Below are positions 46,446 through 56,514 of a stretch of 64,000 nt of DNA, piece after piece. A program made the translations under genes and the position numbers. The DNA is from Enterobacteriaceae bacterium 89 (GTDB lineage Bacteria; Pseudomonadota; Gammaproteobacteria; Enterobacterales; Enterobacteriaceae): assembly GCA_014156375.1 (NCBI GenBank), contig RQJH01000003.1, positions 1,054,001 through 1,118,000 on the forward strand, in the 5' to 3' direction. Position 1 is the stretch's first letter, and every line of letters starts with the position of its first letter. Below the pieces are notes generated by a model. It saw only the letters and a program-made list of their open reading frames with translations, was not told the DNA's origin and did not search any database.

Positions 46446-47601
46446 ATCTGGATGTTTTAGAAATGGGTACCCCTGCGGCCCTTGCGGTTAACTGCCGCCA
46501 CAGCCATTCCATCGGGCCCTGACGGAAATAGCGCAGCCACGCCACGGAGAACAAAATATTCACCAGCCAAATGGCCGGAACAAAGGCCAGCAGCGACAGC
46601 CTGTCGAATTTCATAAACAGATCAAAGCGGTAGAACAGCGTGGTGCAGATAAGCGTCTGTAAAAGGTAGTTAGACAGCGCCATCCGTCCGACACAGGCCA
46701 CCGCCCCGACCAGACGGGAAGCACAGATCTGTGGCCAGAAGCCGTAAGCCAGCGCGGCATAGCCGATAGTCTGAAACGGCGCGCTCAGCTCACGCGGGGC
46801 CTGTAACAGGAACGCACACCAGCGATAGGACCAGCCGAGATGCCATTGCGCTATCACCGCAGGCAGGTTAATCAGCACGCCAATCGCGATCAGCAATGCC
46901 CCGGCACGGCGATAGTGCCTGAGACTGAACTGCCCTTTCAGCCAGCCGCTGCGCATCAGCGCCGCGCCCATCAGCATCATCCCCGCCAGCTGCCAGCCGT
47001 ACTGTGCCCCGAGCGCCAGAAGATTGTCGGAAAGCATGTCCGCGCGATTACTGACGGCCTCATACCCGCCCTTCAGCTTCCAGAACTGTTCGTATTGCAG
47101 GTTGGCCGCGTCGGGCACCCAGGCGCGATTTTGCCCATCCATCGAGATAATCCCGAGGAAAATCAGCACCGCAACGCCGATGAGATACAGCACCACGCCG
47201 GTATTAAACATCGATTTTACGCTATGGGCTTCGCGCACCATCCGCCAGCACACCAGCCCCACAAGGGCATAGGCCAGCAGGATATCACCGTCCCACAGCA
47301 GCAAACCGTGGGCAAAACCGAGCAGCGCCAGCAGCGTCAGACGCGACTGGATCCAACGTTTGCCGCGCGGCAAAAGCATCTGCAGGCCAGCGCCAAACAG
47401 CAGAGCAAACAGGGTGAGGAATTTAACCTGCGCGAACAGGTCCAGTACGGCCCACGTCCAGGCATCGCGTTCGGTGATCGAACCATACCAGGCCGGGTTA
47501 AGATAGGCCGCCTTTGGCAGTCCAAAGGCGGAGATGTTGAGCAGCAGGATCCCAAGAATGGCAACGCCGCGAACGAAATCCAGCGTGACGCTTCGTTCCA
47601 T
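46444..47601 (-). CDS. yeiB: DUF418 membrane protein YeiB
   Basis: A 385-residue inner-membrane protein with about ten helices and a C-terminal DUF418 domain (LRYFRQGPMEWLWRQLTARAAG). Function unknown. It is colinear with E. coli YeiB (MERNVTLDFVRGVAILGILLLNISAFGLP at its N-terminus). It begins 18 bases below the folE stop and is probably co-transcribed with it. Its 3' end carries the CRP site of galS. Confidence 0.94.
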   Translation of the reverse strand: MERSVTLDFVRGVAILGILLLNISAFGLPKAAYLNPAWYGSITERDAWTWAVLDLFAQVKFLTLFALLFGAGLQMLLPRGKRWIQSRLTLLALLGFAHGLLLWDGDILLAYALVGLVCWRMVREAHSVKSMFNTGVVLYLIGVAVLIFLGIISMDGQNRAWVPDAANLQYEQFWKLKGGYEAVSNRADMLSDNLLALGAQYGWQLAGMMLMGAALMRSGWLKGQFSLRHYRRAGALLIAIGVLINLPAVIAQWHLGWSYRWCAFLLQAPRELSAPFQTIGYAALAYGFWPQICASRLVGAVACVGRMALSNYLLQTLICTTLFYRFDLFMKFDRLSLLAFVPAIWLVNILFSVAWLRYFRQGPMEWLWRQLTARAAGVPISKTSR

Positions 47602-47619
47602 AAGTTCCTGCTATATCAA

Positions 47620-48285
47620 TCAGTTGTGGTGACGAACCGCACGCAGAAATTCCTGACGGGTATTCTGGCTTGATTTAAACAGGCCGCCGAGTGAAGTGGT
47701 CGTGGTGGCGCTGTTAGCATCGCGAATACCGCGCGCTTTGACGCAGTAATGCACCGCATCAATAGAAACCGCTACGTTATTGGTGCCGAGCAGGGTCTGT
47801 AATGCCACCAGGATTTGCTGAGTTAAACGCTCCTGCACCTGCGGGCGCTGGGCGAAGAACTGCACAATACGGTTGATTTTGGACAGGCCAATCACCGTAT
47901 CTTTCGGGATATAGGCCACCGTCGCTTTACCATCGATGGTGACAAAATGGTGTTCACAAGTGCTGGTCAGGGTGATATCACGCACGGTCACCATCTCGTC
48001 CACCTTCATTTTATTTTCAATGACGGTGATTTTCGGGAAGTTGGCGTAATCCAGCCCTGAGAAGATCTCATTGACGTACATTTTTGCGATGCGATGCGGA
48101 GTTTCCATCAGGCTGTCATCGCTGAGGTCGAGATTCAGCAGCTGCATGATTTCCGTCATATGTTCAGCAATTTTGTGCTTGCGCGACTCGTTGTCCATAT
48201 CGACAGGCGGGCGCAGCGGGGTTTCAAGGCCACGCGCCAGCAGCGCTTCGTGAACCAGGGCAGCTTCTTTACTCATGGATGACAT
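47620..48285 (-). CDS. folE: GTP cyclohydrolase I
   Basis: FolE makes 7,8-dihydroneopterin triphosphate from GTP, the first step of tetrahydrofolate synthesis. The 221-residue product has the zinc and substrate motifs [25 protein letters not shown] near residues 105-130 and [12 protein letters not shown] near 177-188. The start at 48285 was chosen by homology ([25 protein letters not shown]) and GCAGGAG upstream. A further 26-residue in-frame extension is not conserved. Confidence 0.97.
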   Translation of the reverse strand: MSSMSKEAALVHEALLARGLETPLRPPVDMDNESRKHKIAEHMTEIMQLLNLDLSDDSLMETPHRIAKMYVNEIFSGLDYANFPKITVIENKMKVDEMVTVRDITLTSTCEHHFVTIDGKATVAYIPKDTVIGLSKINRIVQFFAQRPQVQERLTQQILVALQTLLGTNNVAVSIDAVHYCVKARGIRDANSATTTTSLGGLFKSSQNTRQEFLRAVRHHN

Positions 48286-48408
48286 TCGGGTATCTCCTGC
48301 AGGTGTGGCGACCTTTGCACTCTGTGGGCAAAGTGAGCACTCATTGTGCGTGAGGCTGCGCACAGAATCCAGTATTCACGGCGATAATTATTGAAATTGG
48401 CTTAACCT

Positions 48409-49536
48409 TTATTGCGGCTTACGCCAGACCAGCGCACCGCCGATCAGCAGGGCGATAGCCGCTACGCCAAGCGCAGGCTCCAGACGATGTGTAAGCCAGG
48501 TAGATAACGCTGACGTCATCGGTCCGACAAGCTGTCCGATGGCGTAACCGGTGGTCAGCAACCCGGCCATGTAACGGGTATGCTGTGGCGCCAGCTCTCT
48601 TCCATATAGCAGCGAAAGCTGTACCGCGCAAAGAAAGCCACCGCCCACCAGCAGCGCACCAAACACCAGTCCGCTCATTCCTGGCAGCAACCAGGCTGCC
48701 AGCACGCCCAGCCCCTGCAACCACAGCACGAACGCCAGGCGCTGATGGCTCTGCCCCACGCCGCGCAGCAGGATGCTTAAACCAATCCCCACGACCGCCG
48801 CGAAGCCAAACACAGGCCATAAAAATTGGGCAAACAGGCTACCGGGAAAACGCGCGGCCGCCATCTGTGACAAAAACGTCGCGGGCAGAATGTAGCCAAA
48901 ACCGGCCAGGCTGTAGCTCCAGACCAGACGACGCAGCGCTGGCGTCAGCAACAGCGGCTCGGGCTTCACGCCAGGGCGATGCAAATCCCCCGGTCGCGGC
49001 AGCCAGCGGGAGATAAAAGCGATCAGCACCAGCGCCAGCAGACCGTACAGCACCCAGCCAGCCGAAGCGCTCAGAGCGCTGGAATGAATAAATACAGCCA
49101 GCAGACCGCTCAGCGCAATCCCGGCACCGGGACCGGCAAACACCGCAGCGCTCAAGCCCGGACGTCCCGCGTGCGCCAGTTTTTCGTTGGTCCACGCCGC
49201 AGTGAGCACCATCGCCCAGCCGCTCATGCAGCCAATCACCAGACGCAGCGCACCATGCAGCCAGGCGTTATCCGCCCAGGCAGAAAGAAACGTCAGCGCA
49301 ATCGCCCCGAGGATCCCGGCATACATTCGACCCTCTACCGCGCGGTGAGCGCGCATCGCGTCCCAGGCCCCCAGCAGATAACCAAGGTAATTCATCGCCG
49401 CGACCAGCCCGGCGGTGGTCAGAGTGAGCTGGCCGTCCGCAATCATCAGCGGCACCTGAGGCGTAAAGGCAAAGCGCCCTATCCCCATGGCCACTACCAG
49501 CATGACAAATCCACTCAGCGCAGTGCGTAGCGCCAT
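48409..49536 (-). CDS. YbfB/YjiJ-family MFS transporter
   Basis: A 375-residue transporter of the YbfB/YjiJ group of the major facilitator superfamily, with about twelve hydrophobic segments and the opening FVMLVVAMGIGRFAFTPQVPLM typical of this group. The start at 49536 follows GCGAGG. A further upstream ATG adds 15 unconserved residues. It lies upstream of folE, between folE and the divergent yeiG. In E. coli K-12 no such gene sits between folE and yeiG. Substrate unknown. Confidence 0.88.
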   Translation of the reverse strand: MALRTALSGFVMLVVAMGIGRFAFTPQVPLMIADGQLTLTTAGLVAAMNYLGYLLGAWDAMRAHRAVEGRMYAGILGAIALTFLSAWADNAWLHGALRLVIGCMSGWAMVLTAAWTNEKLAHAGRPGLSAAVFAGPGAGIALSGLLAVFIHSSALSASAGWVLYGLLALVLIAFISRWLPRPGDLHRPGVKPEPLLLTPALRRLVWSYSLAGFGYILPATFLSQMAAARFPGSLFAQFLWPVFGFAAVVGIGLSILLRGVGQSHQRLAFVLWLQGLGVLAAWLLPGMSGLVFGALLVGGGFLCAVQLSLLYGRELAPQHTRYMAGLLTTGYAIGQLVGPMTSALSTWLTHRLEPALGVAAIALLIGGALVWRKPQ

Positions 49537-49673
49537 ATCGGCCTCGCATGTTAATGTAAAGTTGTGTTTATGATGCAACATGTAAACACAATGCGGAAGT
49601 GAAAGTTACTCATCGCCCCGCAGGATCTGTATGATGAACCAGAACATTTTCTTCACTCATTCAGGAGCCTTGC

Positions 49674-50510
49674 ATGGAATTGCTCGAAGAGCACCGCTGT
49701 TTTGAGGGCTGGCAGCAACGCTGGCGGCACGACTCCACGACGCTGAACTGTGCGATGACGTTCAGCATTTTTCTGCCACCGCCACGTGAATCCACGCCGC
49801 CGCCGGTACTTTACTGGCTTTCAGGCCTGACCTGCACCGACGAAAACTTTGCCACCAAAGCGGGCGCGCAGCGCGTTGCCGCAGAGCTTGGCATTGTGCT
49901 GGTGATGCCAGACACCAGCCCGCGTGGCGATCAGGTTGCCGACGCTGAAAGTTATGACCTGGGCAAAGGCGCAGGTTTTTATCTCAATGCCACCCAAAGC
50001 CCGTGGGCCGAACATTACCGGATGTATGACTACATCAGTAACGAGCTGCCAAAACTGGTGCAGGAGCAGTTTAACGTCGCCGACCACGCAGCCATTTCCG
50101 GACACTCAATGGGCGGTCACGGCGCGCTGATCCTGGCGCTGAAAAACCCAGGCAAGTACGTCAGCGTTTCCGCTTTTGCACCGATTGTGAACCCCAGCCG
50201 CGTGCCGTGGGGGCAAAAAGCCTTTACGGCTTATCTCGGTGAAGATCAAACATCGTGGCAGGACTGGGACAGCTGTGCGCTGATGCTGAGAAGCGATCCG
50301 AACAAGGCGATCCCGATGCTTATCGATCAGGGCGATAGCGATCAATTCCTGGCCGATCAGCTACAGCCAGCCGTTCTCGCTGAAGCCGCGCGTCAGGCCG
50401 ACTGGCCGCTAACGCTGCGGGTACAGTCCGGGTTTGATCACAGCTACTGGTTTATCGCTTCCTTTATTGAGGATCATCTGCGCTTTCATGGGCAGCACCT
50501 GTTCAGGTAG
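49674..50510 (+). CDS. yeiG: S-formylglutathione hydrolase
   Basis: An alpha/beta-hydrolase that releases formate from S-formylglutathione in formaldehyde detoxification. The 278-residue product has oxyanion-hole motif [10 protein letters not shown] near residue 50, the nucleophile Ser in [13 protein letters not shown] near 149, and the catalytic His in [13 protein letters not shown] near 257. It matches E. coli YeiG (a FrmB-like esterase). The genomic neighbours do not include the frm dehydrogenase. Confidence 0.95.
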   Translation: MELLEEHRCFEGWQQRWRHDSTTLNCAMTFSIFLPPPRESTPPPVLYWLSGLTCTDENFATKAGAQRVAAELGIVLVMPDTSPRGDQVADAESYDLGKGAGFYLNATQSPWAEHYRMYDYISNELPKLVQEQFNVADHAAISGHSMGGHGALILALKNPGKYVSVSAFAPIVNPSRVPWGQKAFTAYLGEDQTSWQDWDSCALMLRSDPNKAIPMLIDQGDSDQFLADQLQPAVLAEAARQADWPLTLRVQSGFDHSYWFIASFIEDHLRFHGQHLFR

Positions 50511-50516
50511 CTCAAT

Positions 50517-50586
50517 GCCCGGTGGCGCTGACGCTTACCGGACCTACAAAATCGTAGGCCCGTGCAAACGAAGTGCCGCCGGGCAA
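50517..50586. repeat. REP/BIME element, copy 4
   Basis: TGCCCGGTGGCGCTGACGCTTACCGGACCTAC, a short loop, GTAGGCCCGTG and the right arm AAGTGCCGCCGGGCA. It lies between convergent yeiG and cirA. Confidence 0.9.
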
Positions 50587-50594
50587 TTCTCACA

Positions 50595-52559
50595 TCAGAA
50601 CTTATAATCCAGCGCCATAAAGTAACGACGACCATCTTCGTTGTAGCTGTAGTCGTCGCGGCTCAGATCTTTATCCGTCAGGTTCATCACCCCGGCGCGC
50701 AGTTTGACGTTTTTCGTTGCCTGCCAGCCGCCGCCCGCATTCCAGATGACATAGCCACCCGGCGTAGCTGATGTCGCGGTCAGCGCACGTTTCTCACCGG
50801 AATAGTTCGCCTGCACGTAGAACGACCAGTCCTGCGTCGCCTGCCAGTCCAGTACGCCATTAGCGGTATGGAACGGCAGCTCTGACAGCGGTTTGTTGCC
50901 GCCGTTGCTCAGATCGCGTCCGTCGTTGTAGGTGTAGTTCAGCGTCATTTTCCAGTCTTCGGCGATTGGGAATTTCACTTCCGATTCGATACCGCGAATA
51001 CGTGCCTTGTTGACGTTGTAGTAGCGGAAAATTGGCTCGCCGTCGGCGTTGAGTCCAACGTAGTTCGGGTACTCCTTCGCCTGATTCACGTTAGCGGTGC
51101 GGCTGATGCTGATACGGTCATCCACATCGTTCTGGAAAGCGGTGATACTGCCCTGCACGCCCTCAAGCCAGCCCTCTTCTCCGGAATAGTAAATCCCGAG
51201 CTCGTAGCTTTCGCTGGTTTCCGGCTTCAGATCCGGGCTACCGACAATTTCACACGCACCGCGACAGGATCCTGTCGTCCAGTCAGGGCTGAGCTGCAGC
51301 AACGACGGTGCTTTGAACGCATTCGCCCAGCCACCTTTCAGGGTGATGGTATCCGTGGCGGTGTACACCAGATACGCACGCGGGCTCCAGTGATCGCCGT
51401 AGGTTTGATGATCGTCCATACGCACGCCGGTGGTCAGCGCCAGCGGCTCGAAGATGCGCCATTCGTCTTCAATAAACAGCGCATACTGGCTGGCAGAGGT
51501 TTCACCGCTGCCTTTCAGGTTGACCGGATCTTTCAGCTTGTCATGACGCCACTCCCCGCCCAGCGTCAGCAGCTGATTAATCGGGCTAAGAGGCAGCACA
51601 TATTTGCCGTCGACGGAGTTGCTTTCAGAGGTGATCACACCCGCCTGCTCCGGATTCTTGTTATCGACCTTCTCACCGTAGAATTTCAGCTCGCTGCTGC
51701 CGGTATCCCAGCGTCCGTTGTGGCTCAGCGAGTAGTTCTGGCGTTCGAGACGGTTTTTATCCAGTGAGTCAGAGTCGCGGTCCTGACGGTCGAAGCCGTA
51801 GCCTGCGGTAAAATCGTGGTTTTCGTTTGGCGTCCAGGCGAATTCAACGTTGCCATCGCGGCTGGTGTAACCTTCGATACGCGGCGACTCGCCGGTGCTG
51901 GAAGTGGCAGATTTCTGCTGGTCGTCCTTTTCACGCTTTGACAGATTGCCGTAGGCCTTCATGCCCAGCACGCCGTCAATCAGCGGGCCGCTGGTAAAGA
52001 ACTGGCCGTTGTAAGTGTCGCCGCGGTCGCGATGTTCCTGAATGGTGGTATCAGCGGTCAGCGAGCCGTGCCATTTCTGACCGATTTTTTTGGTGATGAT
52101 GTTCACCACTCCGCCCAATGCGTCGGATCCGTACAGCGAGGACATCGGCCCACGCACCACTTCGATACGCTCAATGGCGTCCACCGGGATCCAGTTGAGG
52201 TCAAAGTCATTATGGCGGAACACGGCATTGCGGGAATTGACGCGTTTGCCGTCGACCAGAATCAGGGTATAGCTGCTGTCCAGGCCACGCAGGCTGACGC
52301 CTTTACGGTTGTCGCCTTCGTTGGTGAGCTGTACGCCCGGTACGTCCTGCAGCACATCCTTCAGATTCTGCACCGGACGGCGTTCCAAATCCTGCTGGGT
52401 GATGACGCTGATACTGGCGGGCGCATCTTTCACGCTCTGCTCGGTGGCCGCCGCGGTGACGACCATCGTTTCATTATCTTCAGCGGCAGCAACCGGCATC
52501 GCCAGCGTCATTGCGGACGCGCACAGCCCGCCCCGGACAAGAGGATTCAACCTGAACAT
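50595..52559 (-). CDS. cirA: TonB-dependent catecholate siderophore receptor CirA
   Basis: CirA is an outer-membrane receptor for monomeric catecholates and the target of colicin Ia. The 654-residue product has a 26-residue signal peptide, a TonB box (ETMVVTAAA) near residue 30, a plug domain to about 170 ([20 protein letters not shown]), and a 22-stranded barrel ending YFMALDYKF with the terminal Phe needed for assembly. The start at 52559 ([11 protein letters not shown]) follows GGAG 7 bases upstream. An ATG two codons earlier is possible. Preceded by a Fur box. Confidence 0.96.
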   Translation of the reverse strand: MFRLNPLVRGGLCASAMTLAMPVAAAEDNETMVVTAAATEQSVKDAPASISVITQQDLERRPVQNLKDVLQDVPGVQLTNEGDNRKGVSLRGLDSSYTLILVDGKRVNSRNAVFRHNDFDLNWIPVDAIERIEVVRGPMSSLYGSDALGGVVNIITKKIGQKWHGSLTADTTIQEHRDRGDTYNGQFFTSGPLIDGVLGMKAYGNLSKREKDDQQKSATSSTGESPRIEGYTSRDGNVEFAWTPNENHDFTAGYGFDRQDRDSDSLDKNRLERQNYSLSHNGRWDTGSSELKFYGEKVDNKNPEQAGVITSESNSVDGKYVLPLSPINQLLTLGGEWRHDKLKDPVNLKGSGETSASQYALFIEDEWRIFEPLALTTGVRMDDHQTYGDHWSPRAYLVYTATDTITLKGGWANAFKAPSLLQLSPDWTTGSCRGACEIVGSPDLKPETSESYELGIYYSGEEGWLEGVQGSITAFQNDVDDRISISRTANVNQAKEYPNYVGLNADGEPIFRYYNVNKARIRGIESEVKFPIAEDWKMTLNYTYNDGRDLSNGGNKPLSELPFHTANGVLDWQATQDWSFYVQANYSGEKRALTATSATPGGYVIWNAGGGWQATKNVKLRAGVMNLTDKDLSRDDYSYNEDGRRYFMALDYKF

Positions 52560-52714
52560 TTCCATTCTCCATGAGGTAAAAACAACCAACAGCACCCGCC
52601 AAAGCAGCGAGCGTAAAAAAAAGCGAGAGATGTGGCTGGTCACCCTGCTCCGTTGGCGTCCCTGGAGCAGTTGCGGGAGAGTGGCTTCATCCTGAAATTG
52701 CCGTAGATGATAAA

Positions 52715-52733
52715 GAGAATGATAACAATTATC
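52715..52733. promoter_or_regulatory. Fur box of cirA
   Basis: GAGAATGATAACAATTATC matches the 19-bp Fur box (GATAATGATAATCATTATC) at 16 positions. It lies about 155 bases upstream of the cirA start, in the cirA/lysP gap. Iron-repression of cirA is established. Confidence 0.85.
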
Positions 52734-52783
52734 AATTTAATTGTGAAGAATTATGTCAGGGAGTCATATCTGGGGGAATAAAA

Positions 52784-52807
52784 AAACCCTCCGCGATGGG
52801 AGGGTTT
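52784..52807 (-). terminator. lysP terminator
   Basis: Stem AAACCCTCC / GGAGGGTTT with a 6-base loop and, on the minus strand, a run of Ts, 7 bases beyond the lysP stop. Confidence 0.92.
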
Positions 52808-52813
52808 CAGGAA

Positions 52814-54283
52814 TTACTTTTTAAAGCGTTCCGGGAAGTGCATTTCGCTGTAGCGTACGAAATGGGTCTTCTTCACAATCTTGTAGCCAAACCAGATGGC
52901 GAGGAACAGCGGGATACCAATATAGGTTGCCGCCACGCCGCCCCAGTCGATGGTGTCCTTCAGGAAGGCTTCATAGTTCTGACCAAGAGTGATGATCAGA
53001 CACAGCACGAAGGCGAAGATTGGGCCGACCGGGAAGAAACCTGAACGGTACGGCAGGTCCTTAATATCGTAACCCTGCATCACGTAGCCGCGACGGAAAC
53101 GATAGTGGCTGATAGCAATCCCCAGCCAGGCGATGAAGCCCGTCATCCCGGAGGTATTCAGCAGCCACAGGTAAACGGTCTGGTTGCCGAACATGGAAGT
53201 CAGGAAGCACAGCGCGGCAATAACAGTGGTTGCATACAGCGCATTACGCGGTACGCCGCCTTTAGACAGCTTCGCGAAAATACGCGGCGCTTTGCCATCG
53301 CAGGCCAGGGTGTAGAGCATACGAGTGGACGCATACATCCCGGAGTTACCTGCAGACAGAACGGCAGTCAGGATCACGGCGTTCATCACCGCGGCAGCTG
53401 AAAGCAGGCCAGCGTGCTGGAAGACCAGGGTGAACGGACTGACGGAGATATCTTTAACGTCGTTACGCAGCAGGCTCGGATCGGTATAAGGAATGATCAG
53501 GCTGATAATCAGAATAGCGAACACATAGAACAGCAGGATACGCCAGAATACCTGACGCACCGCGCGCGGGATGTTCTTCTCCGGATCTTCAGACTCACCC
53601 GCCGCGATACCGATAAGCTCGGTGCCCTGGAAGGAGAAGCCGACGATCATCGCCACGCCAATCATCGCAGCAAAGCCACCGGCAAACGGCGCATCGCCGG
53701 TCGTCCAGTTGCTCCAGCCCACTGGCTGCGCGCCTTTGAAGATGCCGAAAATCATCATCACACCGACGATGATGAAGATAATGACGGTGGTCACTTTGAT
53801 CAGCGAGAACCAGTATTCCGCTTCACCGAAGCCTTTTACGGAGATCCAGTTCAGCAGGAACATGATGCCGAGGAACAGCGCACTCCAGATCCAGCCCGGC
53901 GTTTCCGGGAACCAGTAATTCATCACCAGCTGTGCGGCTACCAGGTCAACGGCGATGGTTACCGCCCAGTTGTACCAGTAGTTCCAGCCCAGCGCGAAGC
54001 CAAAGCCCTCTTCCACATAGTTCTGACCGTAGGTCGCAAAGGAGCCGGAAACCGGCATGAATGCAGCCAGTTCACCCAGGCTGGTCATCAGGAAGTAGAC
54101 CATCAGACCGATAAGCATGTACGAAAGCAGCGCGCCGCCTGGGCCCGCCTGGGAAATGGTTGCCCCGGAGGCAACAAAAAGACCTGTACCGATGGAGCCG
54201 CCAATGGCGATCATCGTCAGGTGGCGCGCCTTTAGTTCGCGACGCAGCGCGGGCGCTTCTGTGGTTTTAGTTTCAGAAACCAT
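52814..54283 (-). CDS. lysP: lysine-specific permease LysP
   Basis: LysP imports L-lysine and, in E. coli, controls CadC in the acid-stress response. The 489-residue product has twelve membrane helices of the amino-acid permease family, with the signature IAIGGSIGTGLFVASGATISQAGPGGALL near residues 22-50. It matches E. coli LysP. The start at 54283 was chosen by homology (MVSETKTTEAP). A further upstream in-frame ATG is unconserved. Confidence 0.96.
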   Translation of the reverse strand: MVSETKTTEAPALRRELKARHLTMIAIGGSIGTGLFVASGATISQAGPGGALLSYMLIGLMVYFLMTSLGELAAFMPVSGSFATYGQNYVEEGFGFALGWNYWYNWAVTIAVDLVAAQLVMNYWFPETPGWIWSALFLGIMFLLNWISVKGFGEAEYWFSLIKVTTVIIFIIVGVMMIFGIFKGAQPVGWSNWTTGDAPFAGGFAAMIGVAMIVGFSFQGTELIGIAAGESEDPEKNIPRAVRQVFWRILLFYVFAILIISLIIPYTDPSLLRNDVKDISVSPFTLVFQHAGLLSAAAVMNAVILTAVLSAGNSGMYASTRMLYTLACDGKAPRIFAKLSKGGVPRNALYATTVIAALCFLTSMFGNQTVYLWLLNTSGMTGFIAWLGIAISHYRFRRGYVMQGYDIKDLPYRSGFFPVGPIFAFVLCLIITLGQNYEAFLKDTIDWGGVAATYIGIPLFLAIWFGYKIVKKTHFVRYSEMHFPERFKK

Positions 54284-54317
54284 GTGAAAGTGCTGTCCTT
54301 CCAAAAAATGAGGCGCG

Positions 54318-54323
54318 ATTGTA
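54318..54323 (-). promoter_or_regulatory. -10 element of the lysP promoter
   Basis: TACAAT on the minus strand, 35 bases before the lysP start, with no good -35 at the right distance. That fits a promoter which needs an activator, ArgP in E. coli. Confidence 0.5.
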
Positions 54324-54360
54324 GCAGACGATCTGCGTTTCCTCTGGTGGAAATGCGCAG

Positions 54361-54412
54361 TTATAAGAGAGCTTCATGATGCCGCGAAAATTATAAGTGA
54401 GGCTCTTATGAT
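54361..54412. repeat. tandem direct repeats upstream of lysP
   Basis: TTATAAGAGAGCTTCATGAT (54361) and TTATAAGTGAGGCTCTTATG (54391) are partial copies with start-to-start spacing of 30 bases, about three helical turns. They lie 38 bases beyond the lysP -10 element. They are a likely binding region for the LysR-type activator ArgP, which regulates lysP. The identity of the binder is inferred. Confidence 0.5.
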
Positions 54413-54429
54413 CCGCCTGACGAACGGCA

Positions 54430-55296
54430 TCAAATTTCGCAATAGCGCAGGAAACGCAGCATCGCATTCGAGACATGTTTCTGCCGGTGATGAATGCGCC
54501 AGAGCATGCGCGTCAGGCGCGGCAGCGGGATTTTGACTTCCGCCAGCGTGCCGCTGTCGAGCTGTTCGGCAATCACCCGGCGTGAAAGGCAGCTGATGCC
54601 AAGACCGTGGCGAACCGCGTGTTTGATAGCTTCAGAGTTGCCTAACTCCATCCCGAGATGAAACTCAGGCAGATGCGATAACAGCAGATAATCCACCAGC
54701 TCGCGCGTACCAGAGCCCTTTTCACGCAGGATCCACGGTGCGGCAGCCAGTTGGGCAAACGTCGCCTCGCCTTCCAGTAGCGATGATCCCGGTGCGGCAA
54801 AAACCACCAGCTCATCCTCAAGCCACGGCTCAGCAATGATATCTGCCGAATGGCACGGCCCTTCTATCAGCCCGATATCAACGCGGAAATCACTGACGGC
54901 ATTGATCACGTCCTGGCTGTTGCCGACGCTCAGCTCCAAAGGTAATGAGGGAAAATCACGGCGATAGCGGGCAATCACTTCAGGCAGGATGTAATTGCCG
55001 ATAGTGCTGCTGGCAAATACGCGTAGTGCGCCGTTATCTTCGCGAAATAGCTGTTCGATTTCGGTTGCCTGTTCCAGCGTCGCCAGCGCGCGCGGGTACA
55101 GCAGACGTCCATGCTCGTTAACAACCAGCCGTTTGCCCACTCGATCAAAGAGCTGAACGCCGAGCTGCCCTTCCAGGTCGGTTAGCGCCGCACTGACCGC
55201 CGACTGCGAGAGCGCCAGCATCTGCGAGGCCTGAGTGGTTGAGCCGCTTTTCAGCACTTCGGCAAACACTTCAAGCTGTCTGAGGGTAATGTGCAT
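54430..55296 (-). CDS. yeiE: LysR-family regulator YeiE
   Basis: YeiE is a LysR-type regulator linked to iron homeostasis and sulfite handling in enterobacteria. The 288-residue product has the winged helix [40 protein letters not shown] at the N-terminus and a PBP2 domain from about 88 ([18 protein letters not shown]). It is divergent from yeiH, with an AT-rich control region of 105 bases. Control of yeiH by YeiE is known in relatives. Confidence 0.95.
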   Translation of the reverse strand: MHITLRQLEVFAEVLKSGSTTQASQMLALSQSAVSAALTDLEGQLGVQLFDRVGKRLVVNEHGRLLYPRALATLEQATEIEQLFREDNGALRVFASSTIGNYILPEVIARYRRDFPSLPLELSVGNSQDVINAVSDFRVDIGLIEGPCHSADIIAEPWLEDELVVFAAPGSSLLEGEATFAQLAAAPWILREKGSGTRELVDYLLLSHLPEFHLGMELGNSEAIKHAVRHGLGISCLSRRVIAEQLDSGTLAEVKIPLPRLTRMLWRIHHRQKHVSNAMLRFLRYCEI

Positions 55297-55401
55297 AGGA
55301 TTACCTTACTTACCACTTATTACGATTAATTATAAATATATAATCAATTTTATATTTAAACCACTCCGGCGTAACCTTTAAGCCAGATAAAGGAGATGGT
55401 T

Positions 55402-56451
55402 ATGACAGCACTCACCCTCAATTCACGTCGCCACCCGCTGTGGCACTTTGTACCCGGCCTTGCGCTGACGGCGCTGATCACCGGCGTCGCGTTATGGACC
55501 GGCAGCATTCCGGCAATCGCCGGAGCAGGCTTCAGCGCGCTGACGATGGCGATCCTGCTGGGGATGGTCGTCGGCAATACGGTTTACCCAAAAATCTGGC
55601 AGCGCTGCGACGGCGGTGTCATTTTCGCCAAGCAGCATCTGCTGCGTCTGGGGATTATTCTTTATGGCTTCCGCCTGACGTTTTCGCAAATTGCTGACGT
55701 GGGGCTGAGCGGCGTGGCGATCGACATCCTGACGCTTTCCAGCACCTTTATCCTCGCCAGCTTCCTGGGGCAAAAAATCTTTGGTCTGGATAAGCAAACC
55801 AGCTGGTTGATTGGCGCAGGGAGCAGTATTTGTGGTGCAGCGGCAGTGCTGGCTACCGAGCCCGTGCTGAAAGCAGAGTCCAGCAAAGTGACCGTAGCGG
55901 TCGCCACCGTGGTTATCTTCGGGACCATCGCGATTTTCCTTTACCCGGCGATGTATCCCTTCCTGGCACACTGGTTCAGCCCGGAAACTTACGGCATCTA
56001 TATGGGCTCAACCATGCATGAAGTGGCGCAGGTGGTTGCTGCCGGTCATGCCGTCAGCCCGGATGCGGAAAATGCGGCGGTGATTGCCAAAATGCTGCGC
56101 GTGATGATGCTGGCTCCGTTCCTGCTGATTCTGGCCGCGCGTGTGAAACAACTTGCTCCGGCGAACAGCGGTGAAAAGAGCAAAATCACTATTCCGTGGT
56201 TTGCGATTCTGTTCATCGTGGTGGCGATTTTTAACTCCTTCCACCTGCTGCCAAAAGCCGTTGTCGATATGCTGGTGACGCTGGATACCGTCCTGCTGGC
56301 AATGGCGATGGCCGCACTGGGCCTGACGACTCACGTCAGCGCGCTGAAAAAAGCCGGAGCTAAACCGCTGCTGATGGCGCTGGTATTATTCATCTGGCTG
56401 ATTGTTGGCGGCGGTCTGATTAACGTGGCCGTTCATGCCCTGATGGCATAA
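55402..56451 (+). CDS. yeiH: UPF0324 membrane protein YeiH (putative sulfate exporter family)
   Basis: A 349-residue inner-membrane protein of the UPF0324/putative sulfate exporter family with about ten helices. Conserved segments are FAKQHLLRLGIILYGFRLTFSQI near residue 75 and LIGAGSSICGAAAVLATEPV near 137. The ATG at 55402 has AAGGAG 6 bases upstream. The ATG two codons earlier abuts that site and is less likely. Control by the neighbour YeiE is likely. Substrate unproven. Confidence 0.94.
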   Translation: MTALTLNSRRHPLWHFVPGLALTALITGVALWTGSIPAIAGAGFSALTMAILLGMVVGNTVYPKIWQRCDGGVIFAKQHLLRLGIILYGFRLTFSQIADVGLSGVAIDILTLSSTFILASFLGQKIFGLDKQTSWLIGAGSSICGAAAVLATEPVLKAESSKVTVAVATVVIFGTIAIFLYPAMYPFLAHWFSPETYGIYMGSTMHEVAQVVAAGHAVSPDAENAAVIAKMLRVMMLAPFLLILAARVKQLAPANSGEKSKITIPWFAILFIVVAIFNSFHLLPKAVVDMLVTLDTVLLAMAMAALGLTTHVSALKKAGAKPLLMALVLFIWLIVGGGLINVAVHALMA

Positions 56452-56465
56452 ACCACTACATCCTT

Positions 56466-56508
56466 CTCCTGTTAACCCGCTATCATAAGCTTTTCGGGTT
56501 AACAGGAG
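56466..56508 (+). promoter_or_regulatory. 14-bp inverted repeat containing the nfo ribosome-binding site
   Basis: CTCCTGTTAACCCG (56466-56479) and CGGGTTAACAGGAG (56495-56508) are perfect inverted repeats with a 15-base loop. The right arm contains the AGGAG ribosome-binding site of nfo, whose ATG is at 56515. A transcript running in from yeiH would fold this and hide the site. A -10-like TATCAT (56481-56486) in the loop could start a shorter transcript lacking the left arm. Confidence 0.65.
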
Positions 56509-56514
56509 TCCCTA

